Of a DNA stretch of 30,899 nt, positions 21,883 through 30,527 are shown piece after piece. Under the pieces are notes generated by a model, which made no database searches, was not told the origin of the DNA, and was given only the letters and a program-made list of their open reading frames with translations. The stretch is from JAGLTQ01 sp964605385 (GTDB lineage Bacteria; Pseudomonadota; Gammaproteobacteria; UBA6429; Thiohalophilaceae), in NCBI GenBank assembly GCA_964605385.1, contig CAZSCK010000029.1:1-30899 (forward strand), in the 5' to 3' direction. Position numbers and translations under genes: made by a program. How positions within the stretch are numbered: position 1 is the first letter of the stretch; the number at the start of each line of letters is the position of its first letter.

Positions 21883-23280
21883 ATGCCATTTATTCCGCAT
21901 ACTGAAGAAGATGTTAAATCAATGCTTGCCGCGATTGGCGTGGACAGTATTGAAGATTTATTTGATGAAATCCCTGCTGAGTTACGTGCAGAAGGTTTAA
22001 CGAATGTTCCTGCTGGCGTGAGCGAGATGGAGATTTCTCGCATCATGCATGAGCATGCAGCAAAAGATTCTCGTACTTTATGTTTCGCAGGTGCAGGTGC
22101 ATATGAGCATCATATTCCCGCAGCGGTATGGGAAATTACTACGCGGGGTGAATTTTATTCTGCTTATACACCTTATCAAGCAGAAGCGAGCCAGGGCACG
22201 TTGCAACTGCTTTATGAATATCAAACCATGATGGCAAGTCTAACAGGCATGGATATTTCTAATGCCTCTTTATATGATGGTGCATCTGCACTCGCCGAAG
22301 CGGTGTTAATGGCTATTCGTGCGAATCGTAAATCAAAATCAAAACGTATTTTAATGCCGCGTACGGTTAACCCGCAGTATCGTAAGGTTGCGCATAATAT
22401 TTGTAAAGGCCAGGGAATTACCTTTGAAGAGTTAGACTTTGATATGGAAGGCGGTCACATTCGAGTTGATAGCTTACCTAAAGATCCCGGTGACTTCGCT
22501 GCACTCGTTATTCCACAACCTAATTACTTTGGTGTGCTGGAAGATATTGATGCATTAACAGATTGGGCGCATGAACATAAAGCATTAGTGGTTGCGGTTG
22601 TTAATCCAACTTCACTCGCACTATTAAAAGCACCTGGTAGTTGGGGTGAGAACGGCGCTGATGTTACTTGTGGTGAAGGCCAGCCTTTAGGTGCGCCGCT
22701 ATCATCAGGTGGTCCTTATTTTGGTTTCATGGCGTGCCGTGAAAAATATGTTCGTCAAATGCCGGGTCGTATTATTGGTCGTACGGTTGATTTAGATGGT
22801 AAAGAAGGTTTTACACTTACCTTACAAGCGCGTGAACAACATATTCGCCGCTCTAAAGCGACCTCAAACATTTGTACTAACCAGGGTTTATTGGTCACTG
22901 CAGCAACCATTTATATGTCACTGGTTGGTCCTGATGGTTTAACCAAGGTTGCACAAGCCAGCCATAACAATACCGAAAATCTTGTGAAAAAATTAGAAGC
23001 CACAGGCAATACGCGTCGTTTATTTAATCGTCCTGTTTTTCATGAGTCGGTGATGCAGTTTGAATTACCGACGGAAGAGCTTATGAAAGAAATGTCTGAA
23101 CGTAGCATTTTAGCGGGTGTTGAGATGAGTGAAGACTATCCTGAGTTAGGTAATGTCATGTTAGTTTGTGCAACGGAAACGAAAACCGAAGCGGACTTAC
23201 AAACCTATGCAGATTTAGTGTGTGAGATGACTGAAAATTCATCGTCTAAAAAATGCTCAATTAAACCCGTGGTGTCATAA
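21883..23280 (+). CDS. gcvPA: Glycine dehydrogenase (decarboxylating) subunit 1
   Basis: The non-PLP half of the two-subunit P protein, which decarboxylates glycine and loads the aminomethyl group on GcvH. 465 residues. The start MPFIPHTEEDVKSMLAAIGV, the segment GAGAYEHHIPAAVW, the motif FYSAYTPYQAEASQGTLQLL (in order) and TSNICTNQGL are diagnostic for GcvPA. It forms an alpha2beta2 enzyme with GcvPB, replacing the single ~950-residue P protein of E. coli. A ribosome site AAGGTG lies before the ATG. It is 27 bp from gcvPB, so both are on one transcript. Confidence 0.96.
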   Translation: MPFIPHTEEDVKSMLAAIGVDSIEDLFDEIPAELRAEGLTNVPAGVSEMEISRIMHEHAAKDSRTLCFAGAGAYEHHIPAAVWEITTRGEFYSAYTPYQAEASQGTLQLLYEYQTMMASLTGMDISNASLYDGASALAEAVLMAIRANRKSKSKRILMPRTVNPQYRKVAHNICKGQGITFEELDFDMEGGHIRVDSLPKDPGDFAALVIPQPNYFGVLEDIDALTDWAHEHKALVVAVVNPTSLALLKAPGSWGENGADVTCGEGQPLGAPLSSGGPYFGFMACREKYVRQMPGRIIGRTVDLDGKEGFTLTLQAREQHIRRSKATSNICTNQGLLVTAATIYMSLVGPDGLTKVAQASHNNTENLVKKLEATGNTRRLFNRPVFHESVMQFELPTEELMKEMSERSILAGVEMSEDYPELGNVMLVCATETKTEADLQTYADLVCEMTENSSSKKCSIKPVVS

Positions 23281-23307
23281 ATCAAGTTGGCTTAAGGAAA
23301 ATAAAAT

Positions 23308-24771
23308 ATGTTAATTTTTGAACAATCAAAAGCTGGCCGATTAAATACAGCTCAGCAGCCAGCTAATGTAAATGCTGTAACTGATATTCCCAGTGAATTT
23401 TTACGCAGCGATAAACCTTTATTGCCAGAAGTATCTGAAATGCAAGCGGTACGTCATTACACAAAGTTATCAACAAAAAACTTTTCTATTGATACACATT
23501 TTTATCCGCTGGGTTCATGCACAATGAAATACAACCCGCGTGCATGTAATACCTTAGCAATGCTTCCTGGGTTTTTAAACCGTCATCCGGAAAGTCCTGC
23601 AAACATGAGCCAGGGTTTCTTAGGTTGCATGTATGACTTACAAGAAATTTTAAAAGACGTAACAGGCATGAAAGAGGTTTCTTTATCTCCTATGGCCGGT
23701 GCACAAGGTGAGTTTGCCGGTATCGCGATGATTCGTGCTTATCACGATGCAGCGAATGGCGGTAAAGGTGATCCAGAACGTACCGAAATTTTAGTCCCGG
23801 ATGCTGCGCATGGAACAAACCCTGCAACGGCAACCATGTGTAACTTTAAAGTACGTGAAATTCCAACCAACAGTGATGGCGATGTTGACATCGAAGCATT
23901 AAAAGAAGCGGTTGGCCCACATACTGCGGGCATCATGTTAACCAACCCATCAACACTGGGTGTGTTTGAACGTCGCATTAAAGAAATCGCTGATATCGTA
24001 CATAAAGCTGGTGGTCTACTTTATTATGATGGTGCGAACTTGAATGCTATTTTAGGAAAAGTAAAACCGGGTGACATGGGCTTTGATGTTATTCATATGA
24101 ATTTACATAAAACATTCTCAACACCACATGGTGGTGGTGGTCCAGGTGCAGGACCTGTTGGCGTAAGTGAACGTTTGATTCCTTACTTACCTGTACCGAT
24201 GGTAGTGAAAGATAACGATGAGTATCGTGTTATCACTGAAAAAGATAATGCGCAGAGTATTGGTCGTTTATCAGCATACATGGGTAACTCCGGTGTGCTT
24301 TTACGTGCTTATATTTATGCACGTTTATTAGGTCGTGAAGGTATGACGCGTGTTGCAGAGTACGCAACATTGAATGCCAATTACATGATGAAAGAATTAG
24401 AGAAAGCCGGTTTCGAACTTGCCTTCCCTAATCGTATAGCAACGCATGAATTTATTGTGACCTTGAAGAAGCAAGCCAAAGATCTTAACGTAAACGCAAT
24501 GGATTTTGCCAAACGTTTATTAGATTATGGTTTCCATGCACCAACAACATACTTCCCATTATTGGTTCCTGAATGTTTCTTAATTGAACCCACCGAAACA
24601 GAAGCACAAGATGCACTTGATGGATTTATTGCCGCAATGGTTGAAATCCAAAAAGAAGCCGAAACTGACGCAGAAAAAGTGAAAGGTGCACCGTATACAT
24701 TACCGGTTAGACGATTGGATGATGTTAAGGCAGCTAAAGAGCTGGATTTAACCTGGTCTGCTGAAAGTTAA
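23308..24771 (+). CDS. gcvPB: Glycine dehydrogenase (decarboxylating) subunit 2
   Basis: The PLP-binding catalytic half of the P protein, 487 residues. The Schiff-base lysine is Lys268 in MNLHKTFSTPHGGGGPGAGP. Further signatures are FYPLGSCTMKYNP near residue 67, AAHGTNPATA near residue 168 and the C-terminal HAPTTYFPLLVPECFLIEPTE (in pieces). AAGGA precedes the ATG. It is the last gcv gene; the dihydrolipoamide dehydrogenase (L protein) is not in the window and is usually encoded elsewhere. Palindromic repeat G follows and may end or protect the message. Confidence 0.97.
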   Translation: MLIFEQSKAGRLNTAQQPANVNAVTDIPSEFLRSDKPLLPEVSEMQAVRHYTKLSTKNFSIDTHFYPLGSCTMKYNPRACNTLAMLPGFLNRHPESPANMSQGFLGCMYDLQEILKDVTGMKEVSLSPMAGAQGEFAGIAMIRAYHDAANGGKGDPERTEILVPDAAHGTNPATATMCNFKVREIPTNSDGDVDIEALKEAVGPHTAGIMLTNPSTLGVFERRIKEIADIVHKAGGLLYYDGANLNAILGKVKPGDMGFDVIHMNLHKTFSTPHGGGGPGAGPVGVSERLIPYLPVPMVVKDNDEYRVITEKDNAQSIGRLSAYMGNSGVLLRAYIYARLLGREGMTRVAEYATLNANYMMKELEKAGFELAFPNRIATHEFIVTLKKQAKDLNVNAMDFAKRLLDYGFHAPTTYFPLLVPECFLIEPTETEAQDALDGFIAAMVEIQKEAETDAEKVKGAPYTLPVRRLDDVKAAKELDLTWSAES

Positions 24772-24790
24772 TAAATATTAATTTATTCTT

Positions 24791-24886
24791 GTCATTGCGA
24801 AGGAATAAACATGACTGCGGCAATCTCATGATGGTATTCTCTGTTATTGAGATTGCCACGCTATAAAACACATGGCTCGCAATGAC
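24791..24886. repeat. GTCATTGCGAG palindromic repeat, copy G
   Basis: It lies between gcvPB and dgkA. Left arm GTCATTGCGAAGGAATAAAC, inner GCGGCAATCTC/GAGATTGCC, right end GGCTCGCAATGAC. The two halves belong to different subtypes (AAGGAAT-type left, GGCTCGC-type right), so it is a chimera of the subfamilies seen in copies A/E and B/D. Confidence 0.8.
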
Positions 24887-24925
24887 AATATAAGTAAAAA
24901 TAATAAATTATTAAGGATAATAGAA

Positions 24926-25300
24926 ATGGCAAAACCAGGGAAAACTGGGTTTAGTCGGCTTTTTGATGCTTTTGGTTATTCATGGTTAGGCTATAAAGCG
25001 GGTTATCAAAATGAAGCGGCTTTTAGAGAAGAATTATTCTTAGGAGTTATTTTAACACCTGTTGCTATTTATTTTGCAGAGACAAGTGTTGAGCTTGCTA
25101 TCCTTCTCGGTAGTTTGTTTCTTGTGCTAATAACAGAGTTATTAAATTCTGGCATTGAAGCTATTGTTGATCGTGTGAGTGATGAACATCATGAGTTATC
25201 AGGACGCGCAAAAGATCTCGGAGCAGCAGCAGTAATGACTGCGCTCATAAATGTGATAGTCATATGGGCTATCATCCTTATACCAAAATTTTTAAGTTAA
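24926..25300 (+). CDS. dgkA: Diacylglycerol kinase
   Basis: Small trimeric inner-membrane kinase that phosphorylates diacylglycerol to phosphatidic acid, recycling lipid by-products. From ATG at 24926 it has 124 residues, the usual length. It contains the N-terminal amphipathic helix (FSRLFDAFGYSWLGYKAG), the EAAFREE acidic motif and ELLNSGIEAIVDRVSDEHH with the catalytic glutamates and Asn, plus three membrane helices. The start is set by AAGGAT just upstream; the frame is open further back but that part lies in repeat G. Confidence 0.95.
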   Translation: MAKPGKTGFSRLFDAFGYSWLGYKAGYQNEAAFREELFLGVILTPVAIYFAETSVELAILLGSLFLVLITELLNSGIEAIVDRVSDEHHELSGRAKDLGAAAVMTALINVIVIWAIILIPKFLS

Positions 25301-25326
25301 AATTTATATATAATTCGGAGTTAACT

Positions 25327-26256
25327 ATGTCAGCATTAATCTGTGGTTCATTTGCTTATGACACTATTATGGTGTTTCACGATAAATTTAAAAATCATAT
25401 TCTTCCTGAACAAGTTCATATTTTAAATGTTTCTTTTTTAGTGCCGGAAATGCGCAGAGAGTTTGGTGGTTGTGCTGGTAATATCGCGTTTAATCTTAAG
25501 TTGTTAGGTGAAGAACCATTACCAATGGGTACTGTGGGTACAGATTTTGCGCCCTATGCAGATTGGATGGATAAGTTTGGTATTAGTCGTAAGTATTTAA
25601 AAGAAGTTGATTTATATACGGGACAAGCATTTATTACAACGGATCAAGATGATAATCAGATCACTGCTTTCCACCCGGGTGCAATGAGTCTTTCACATGA
25701 AAACAGTGTATTAAAAACCGAAGGTGTAAAAGTAGGTATTGTTGCTCCTGATGGACGTGACGGAATGTTGCAACACGCAGAACACTTTGCAGAAGCGGGG
25801 ATTCCTTTTATATTCGATCCAGGCCAGGGTTTACCAATGTTTAATGGTGATGATCTTATCGCTTTTGCTGAAAAAGCAACATGGATTGCATTGAACGATT
25901 ATGAAGCTCAACTTTTTGAAGAGCGTACCGGTAAGTCACCTAATGAAATTGCTGAAATGGTGGATGCTTTAATTATTACCCGTGGTGGTAAAGGTTCTCA
26001 TATTTATAGCAAGGGGCATCGTCATGAAATCCCCGTTTGTAAAGTGAGCGGTTTAAATGATCCAACGGGTTGTGGTGATGCTTTCCGTGCAGGACTTCTT
26101 TACGGTATTTTGAATGATTTAGATTGGGAGACAACCGGACGTATTGCATCATTAATGGGAGCAATAAAAATAGAGTCGAGTGGTACTCAAAATCATGCAT
26201 TTACTATGGATGAGTTTAAAAACAGGTACAAAGAAAATTTTGGAAGTTCATTTTAA
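25327..26256 (+). CDS. PfkB-family carbohydrate/nucleoside kinase (adenosine kinase-like)
   Basis: A 309-residue ribokinase-fold kinase. It has the N-terminal GGCAGNIAFNLKLLGEE substrate-side motif (about residue 47) and the C-terminal PfkB signature DPTGCGDAFRAGLLYG, in which Asp251 is the catalytic base and GCGD forms the anion hole. The ATP-site ALIITRGGKGSHIY is also present. This subgroup is often labelled adenosine kinase or sugar kinase; the substrate cannot be decided from sequence. ATG at 25327 has a CGGAG ribosome site; an in-frame ATG at 25264 inside dgkA has none and adds 21 residues with no family match. It is followed by a strong terminator-like hairpin. Confidence 0.9.
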   Translation: MSALICGSFAYDTIMVFHDKFKNHILPEQVHILNVSFLVPEMRREFGGCAGNIAFNLKLLGEEPLPMGTVGTDFAPYADWMDKFGISRKYLKEVDLYTGQAFITTDQDDNQITAFHPGAMSLSHENSVLKTEGVKVGIVAPDGRDGMLQHAEHFAEAGIPFIFDPGQGLPMFNGDDLIAFAEKATWIALNDYEAQLFEERTGKSPNEIAEMVDALIITRGGKGSHIYSKGHRHEIPVCKVSGLNDPTGCGDAFRAGLLYGILNDLDWETTGRIASLMGAIKIESSGTQNHAFTMDEFKNRYKENFGSSF

Positions 26257-26274
26257 ATATTAAAATGAAAGTCT

Positions 26275-26360
26275 GCAGGTGTGTAATGCTATTCAGTTAA
26301 GAATGTTATTCGAACCTACATCCCTTAACTGAATAGCATTACGCATCTGCGAGATTTTTT
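26275..26360 (+). terminator. Strong terminator-like hairpin after the PfkB kinase gene
   Basis: GTAATGCTATTCAGTTAAG (26283-26301) pairs perfectly with CTTAACTGAATAGCATTAC (26324-26342). Flanking GCAGGTGT/GCATCTGC extend the stem to about 27 pairs, closing at 26275-26350. TTTTTT follows at 26355-26360. The length and 22-nt loop are unusual for a terminator, so it may be a mobile palindrome that acts as one. Confidence 0.65.
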
Positions 26361-26375
26361 ATGTGAGTAATTGTG

Positions 26376-26930
26376 ATGAGTGTACCTGTAACAGCAGAAT
26401 CGATATTAGAATATTGGTATTCAGAAAAAATTAAATCGCAATGGTTTAATTCATCGCCAGAATTTGATCAGGAAATAAAATCTAACTACGAAAATATTTG
26501 GCTCGAAGCGCTTCGAGGTGAGTATGCAACATGGAGTGAAAGTGCTACAGGTTGTCTTGCCTTAGCAATTATTTTAGATCAATTTCCCTTAAACATGTTC
26601 CGCGGTGAAGTAAAAAGTTTTAGTTCTGAATCTATGGCGATCAAGATAGCTAAAAAAGCAATTGGACTGGAATTCGATAAAAGCATTGAAAAAGAAAAAC
26701 TGTCATTTTTATATATGCCCTTAATGCACAGTGAAAATATTGATGATCAAAATCTTTCAGTTAAATTATTTGAACAAGCGAACCGGGTAGAAAACTTGAG
26801 GTTTGCAAAACATCATCGAGATATAGTGAAAAAATTTGGACGTTTTCCTCACAGAAACAAAATATTGCAACGAGAATCTTCCCAGGATGAAATTGATTAT
26901 CTAAACTCAGACAATGCATTTACAGGATAA
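26376..26930 (+). CDS. DUF924 family protein
   Basis: A 184-residue cytosolic helical protein of the DUF924 family (TPR-like fold, unknown function). Its hallmarks are present: ILEYWYSEKIKSQWF at the start, the central LALAIILDQFPLNMFRG near residue 66 and the C-terminal HRDIVKKFGRFPHRNKIL near residue 148. A GTG three bases before the ATG is an alternative start. It is followed after seven bases by a small membrane protein gene, so the two may be co-transcribed. Confidence 0.9.
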   Translation: MSVPVTAESILEYWYSEKIKSQWFNSSPEFDQEIKSNYENIWLEALRGEYATWSESATGCLALAIILDQFPLNMFRGEVKSFSSESMAIKIAKKAIGLEFDKSIEKEKLSFLYMPLMHSENIDDQNLSVKLFEQANRVENLRFAKHHRDIVKKFGRFPHRNKILQRESSQDEIDYLNSDNAFTG

Positions 26931-26937
26931 TTAAATT

Positions 26938-27270
26938 ATGAATAAATCGGTTAAAGCGGCACTCTTGTCCGGGTTGATTTTTCCTGGTGTAGGGCAATTA
27001 TCAATTGGTTATAAAAAGCGCGGCTGGCTTATAATTTTTGTAATTTGTGTTTTTCTATATTTGATTATAAGTGAAATTATACAGCAAGCTGCGAGTATTG
27101 TTGAAAAAATGCAGGCGAGTGGTGTTGCGCTGGATATAGAATCTATCTCGAATAAAACTTCGGAGCTGGTTGGGTTTTCTGATGATTCATCTCTGAATAT
27201 ATTATTAGTGTTACTTATTCTGGGATGGATTGCTTCTGTTATTGATGCATATTTTCTAGGTGCAAAATAA
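26938..27270 (+). CDS. Small two-helix membrane protein
   Basis: A 110-residue protein with two or three hydrophobic segments: a short N-terminal one (AALLSGLIFPGVGQL), TM at about residues 30-46 (WLIIFVICVFLYLII) and TM at about 87-107 (ILLVLLILGWIASVIDAYFLG). The FPGVGQLSIGYKKRGW start resembles the PGxGQ(x)YxGxxxxG motif of TM2/DUF5683-like membrane proteins. Function unknown. It lies just after the DUF924 gene. Confidence 0.75.
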   Translation: MNKSVKAALLSGLIFPGVGQLSIGYKKRGWLIIFVICVFLYLIISEIIQQAASIVEKMQASGVALDIESISNKTSELVGFSDDSSLNILLVLLILGWIASVIDAYFLGAK

Positions 27271-27393
27271 TATAAGGAAATATGTGTGTTTGCAGGGCTA
27301 TTTTTAGTCCTTTTTTATTGGATATACTATCTGTACAGTATTAGGTGTAAACTTCGTTTTACATTTCTCTTTATTAAATTATGGTTGAATTTT

Positions 27394-28596
27394 ATGTCTT
27401 TACCCGAATTACGATTGAAAAAAAACGAAGACCGTCGATTACGAGCAGGTCATCTCTGGGTTTATAGTAATGAAGTTGACACAAAACAAACGCCATTAAA
27501 AGAATTTTCCGCTGGACAATGGTGTCATGTAACGAATAGTCGCGGCCGGGTTTTAGGCACGGCATATGTTAACCCCAATACTTTAATTTGCGCACGTCTA
27601 GTCAGTCGTTTTGAAAAACAAACGTTAACATTAAATGTTTTAATGAAAAAAATTCAGGAAGCATTAAGCTTACGTGAAAAGATTTTTTCTGTGCCGTGTT
27701 ACCGTTTGATTTTTGGTGAGAGCGATGCATTACCGGGTTTAGTGGTTGACCGTTATCATGATATTTTAGTTGTGCAAGTTACTACTGCGGGCATGAATAA
27801 TATTCAAGACGATATTGTTGAAGCCTTATCTGAAGTAATCAATCCAAAAACTATATTGTTACGTAATGATAGTGCTTCTCGAGATCTTGAAGGACTGGAA
27901 CGTTATAGAAAAACCATTTTAGGTGAACTACCTGAGCTTGTAGAGCTGGAAGAAAACAATACACGTTTTGTTACCTCATTAGAGCAGGGGCAAAAGACAG
28001 GATGGTTTTACGATCATCGTTTAAATCGTTTACGTACACAGCAATATGTAAAAGATAAACGTGTCCTGGATGTTTTTAGTTATGTTGGTGGCTGGGGTGT
28101 GCAAGCATTACAAGCAGGTGCCAAAGAAGTAACTTGTGTAGACAGTTCCGGGTTTGCTTTAGGTTTGGCACAGCAAAGTGCAGCATTAAATAACCGTGAA
28201 AAATATTTTAATACTATGGAAGGTGATGCTTTTGATATATTAAAATCTTTAGTAGAGGATAAAGCTAAATTTGATGTAGTGATTTTAGATCCCCCCGCAT
28301 TTGTAAAACGCCGAAAAGATTTAAAAGAAGGTAGTCTTGCTTATCGTCGTATCAATCGTTTAGCAATGAACTTAATTAAGAATGAAGGGGTTTTAGTTTC
28401 AGCATCATGCTCTTATCATCTTGCACATGAGCAGCTACTTAATGAAATTCGTCAAGCATCTTATCTGGCTAACGTCGACTGCCAGGTACTTGAACAGGGT
28501 CACCAGGGTCCTGATCATCCCATACATCCGGCAATGAAGGAAACGGATTATTTGAAATCATTTGTTTGTCATATAAAAAATGGAGCAAAGAAATGA
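27394..28596 (+). CDS. rlmI: 23S rRNA (cytosine-5) methyltransferase, RlmI-like
   Basis: SAM-dependent methyltransferase of the RlmI/RlmK group; E. coli RlmI makes m5C1962 in 23S rRNA. From ATG at 27394 it has 400 residues. Domains: N-terminal PUA-like (about 1-80, LRKNEDRRLRAGHLWVYSNEV-type start), the central EEA1-like domain, and a Rossmann MTase with VLDVFSYVGGWGVQAL (about 225-240), the motif IV DPPAFVKRRKDL and the catalytic cysteine region SASCSYHL. The frame extends to a GTG at 27286 with 36 hydrophobic residues, but family members start at MSLPELRLKK-like sequence. Its stop overlaps the lgt start (ATGA). Confidence 0.9.
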   Translation: MSLPELRLKKNEDRRLRAGHLWVYSNEVDTKQTPLKEFSAGQWCHVTNSRGRVLGTAYVNPNTLICARLVSRFEKQTLTLNVLMKKIQEALSLREKIFSVPCYRLIFGESDALPGLVVDRYHDILVVQVTTAGMNNIQDDIVEALSEVINPKTILLRNDSASRDLEGLERYRKTILGELPELVELEENNTRFVTSLEQGQKTGWFYDHRLNRLRTQQYVKDKRVLDVFSYVGGWGVQALQAGAKEVTCVDSSGFALGLAQQSAALNNREKYFNTMEGDAFDILKSLVEDKAKFDVVILDPPAFVKRRKDLKEGSLAYRRINRLAMNLIKNEGVLVSASCSYHLAHEQLLNEIRQASYLANVDCQVLEQGHQGPDHPIHPAMKETDYLKSFVCHIKNGAKK

Positions 28597-29372
28597 TCGT
28601 TGATTTTGATCCTGTTGCAATTTCAATTTTTGGCTGGGGAATACACTGGTATGGTTTGATGTATGTTATGGCGTTTGTTAGTGCATTTCTTCTGGCGCGG
28701 CTACAAACAAAACGACAATATAAAGACTGGAATTACCAGCAAATTGATGACTTGTTATTTTTTGGTGGCATGGGCGTTATTCTGGGTGGCCGTATTGGTT
28801 ACGTATTGTTTTATTCTTTTTCTGATTTTATTAGCAATCCCATTATGCTCTTTCAGGTATGGCAAGGCGGCATGTCTTTTCATGGTGGCTTGCTTGGCGT
28901 ATTAGTCGCTATGTTTTTATTTAACCGTAAATATAAAAAAGGTTATTTTAATATTCTGGATTTCGGTGCACCTTTAATTCCACTCGGTTTGGGTTTTGGT
29001 CGAATCGGTAACTTTATAAATGGTGAACTTTGGGGCAAACCTACCGACTTACCCTGGGGAATGATTTTTCCTGCTGCGGATAATTTAACACGTCATCCTA
29101 ATCCTCTGTATGAAGCTATTCTTGAAGGTTTAGTTTTATTTATTATTTTGTGGTGGTTCAGTGCAAAACAGCGAGCAAGAATGTCTACTATTGCTGTGTT
29201 TTTTATCGGTTACGGTATCTTCAGGTTTATGATTGAATTTGTACGGGTACCTGATGCACACCTCGGTTATATCGCCTGGGGCTGGTTAACTCAGGGGCAG
29301 ATATTAACGATTCCTATTATCATTACTGGTTTTGCCTTGGTGTGGTTTGTTCAAAAGGCTATAAAACCTTGA
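28593..29372 (+). CDS. lgt: Prolipoprotein diacylglyceryl transferase
   Basis: Essential inner-membrane enzyme that transfers diacylglycerol from phosphatidylglycerol to the lipobox cysteine, the first step of lipoprotein maturation. From ATG at 28593 it has 259 residues and about seven membrane helices. Signatures are GWGIHWYGLMYV at the start, GGRIGYVLFY, SFHGGLLGV with the essential His, and GRIGNFINGELWG. ATGA overlap with the rRNA methyltransferase gene indicates translational coupling. No thyA follows, unlike the enteric arrangement. Confidence 0.96.
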   Translation: MIVDFDPVAISIFGWGIHWYGLMYVMAFVSAFLLARLQTKRQYKDWNYQQIDDLLFFGGMGVILGGRIGYVLFYSFSDFISNPIMLFQVWQGGMSFHGGLLGVLVAMFLFNRKYKKGYFNILDFGAPLIPLGLGFGRIGNFINGELWGKPTDLPWGMIFPAADNLTRHPNPLYEAILEGLVLFIILWWFSAKQRARMSTIAVFFIGYGIFRFMIEFVRVPDAHLGYIAWGWLTQGQILTIPIIITGFALVWFVQKAIKP

Positions 29373-29525
29373 TTTTTAGGGATTTAGTGTTAGTTTTTTT
29401 AGTATTGGAATACTCAATAAAATAAATATTGCTTTTTTGGCTGTTATGTAACGAAAGGTACATATCAGGCCCTATAGTTTAGTGCAAAATGCCCGCATTA
29501 ATTTTCGTTATAAGGTTCCTTAATT

Positions 29526-30470
29526 ATGAGCAATACATTTATTAAAATAATTTCTTTTCTTTTTATGAGTTTGTTGTTTTTTTCTGCTCCAGCAAATTCA
29601 GCCGATTCAAATGTACTCCTTAAGCCTTTTACCCTGGCTAAAATATATAAAAATTCAACACTAACCCAGGTTTCAGAAAAAGTTAAAAGGCAACTTACCA
29701 GAGCTGGTTTTAAAGTTGTTGGAACGTATGCGCCGAATAAAACCATTAAGATTTTTATTGTGACAAATTCCATTTTGTTAAAAACAGCTGCAAAAAGCAA
29801 GTTTGGTGGTTTTGGTGCAGCAATACGCGTTTCTGTTACGCAGGTGAAGAGAGATGTGCAAGTTGCTCATAATAATCCGACTTACATGGCGATTGCCTAC
29901 AGCATGAAAAACTACCTGAGCTCTACGCGACAAAAGCTGGCAAAAACATTAGGCTATGTAAAAGATTTTGGTGGCAAAGGTATTCCTGCGAATGAATTAG
30001 GAGATTACAACTATGCCTTTGGTTTAGAGGGATTTAATGGTTTCATGGATCTGGCTGAATATAAGTCACATAAGGCGGCTTTAAAATTTGTTGAGGCAGG
30101 TTTTAAAAGAAGTTTAAAAGATATGAAAAAGGTGTACCGCATTGATATCCCGGGTAAAAAGCAGTCTGTTTTTGGTATTAGTTTGAAAAATGATAAAAAT
30201 GATCAGAAGTTTTTAAACGATAGTTTTGTTATGGATATTATTGACAATAAAGAATTACGTCGTAGTGCACATTTGCCTTATGAACTGATGGTGATTGATA
30301 AGCGAGTAATTATTATGCATCCACACTTTCGTTTAGCAATTAATTTCCCGGACTTACGTATGTTTGGTAAACACAGCTTTGGTAAATTAATGGATTTACC
30401 CTATATCTATGAAGAGTTTTTTGTTCAGCTAGCTGGTGGAGTCTGGCCGATTCCTGAAGAAGAGTATTAA
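29526..30470 (+). CDS. Exported DUF302-like protein of unknown function
   Basis: A 314-residue protein with a signal peptide (residues 1-25, FIKIISFLFMSLLFFSAPANSA). Residues ~45-130 (AGFKVVGTYAP, then FGGFGAAIRVSVTQVKRDVQVAHNNP in pieces) look like a DUF302-type domain. The central KVYRIDIPGKKQSVFGISL and SAHLPYELMVIDKRVIIMHPHFRLAINFPDL segments resemble proteins I recall from other proteobacteria without known function. It should be periplasmic; no lipobox cysteine is present. The gene is separate from lgt by 153 bp and converges on the FeoA-domain gene. Confidence 0.7.
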   Translation: MSNTFIKIISFLFMSLLFFSAPANSADSNVLLKPFTLAKIYKNSTLTQVSEKVKRQLTRAGFKVVGTYAPNKTIKIFIVTNSILLKTAAKSKFGGFGAAIRVSVTQVKRDVQVAHNNPTYMAIAYSMKNYLSSTRQKLAKTLGYVKDFGGKGIPANELGDYNYAFGLEGFNGFMDLAEYKSHKAALKFVEAGFKRSLKDMKKVYRIDIPGKKQSVFGISLKNDKNDQKFLNDSFVMDIIDNKELRRSAHLPYELMVIDKRVIIMHPHFRLAINFPDLRMFGKHSFGKLMDLPYIYEEFFVQLAGGVWPIPEEEY

Positions 30471-30527
30471 TTTTAGTATTCTCTCTATTGATCACGATGT
30501 ATCAGTGGAGTGAAATTTTCATCAGGC

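Noticed and set aside
24872..24925. Upstream dgkA start
   Set aside because: It begins inside palindromic repeat G; the ATG at 24926 has a proper AAGGAT site and matches family length.
27286..27393. Hydrophobic 36-residue extension of the RlmI-like protein from a GTG
   Set aside because: Family members start near MSLPELRLKK. The extension would make a cytosolic rRNA enzyme membrane-bound. It is more likely untranslated leader, although a separate tiny membrane peptide cannot be fully excluded.
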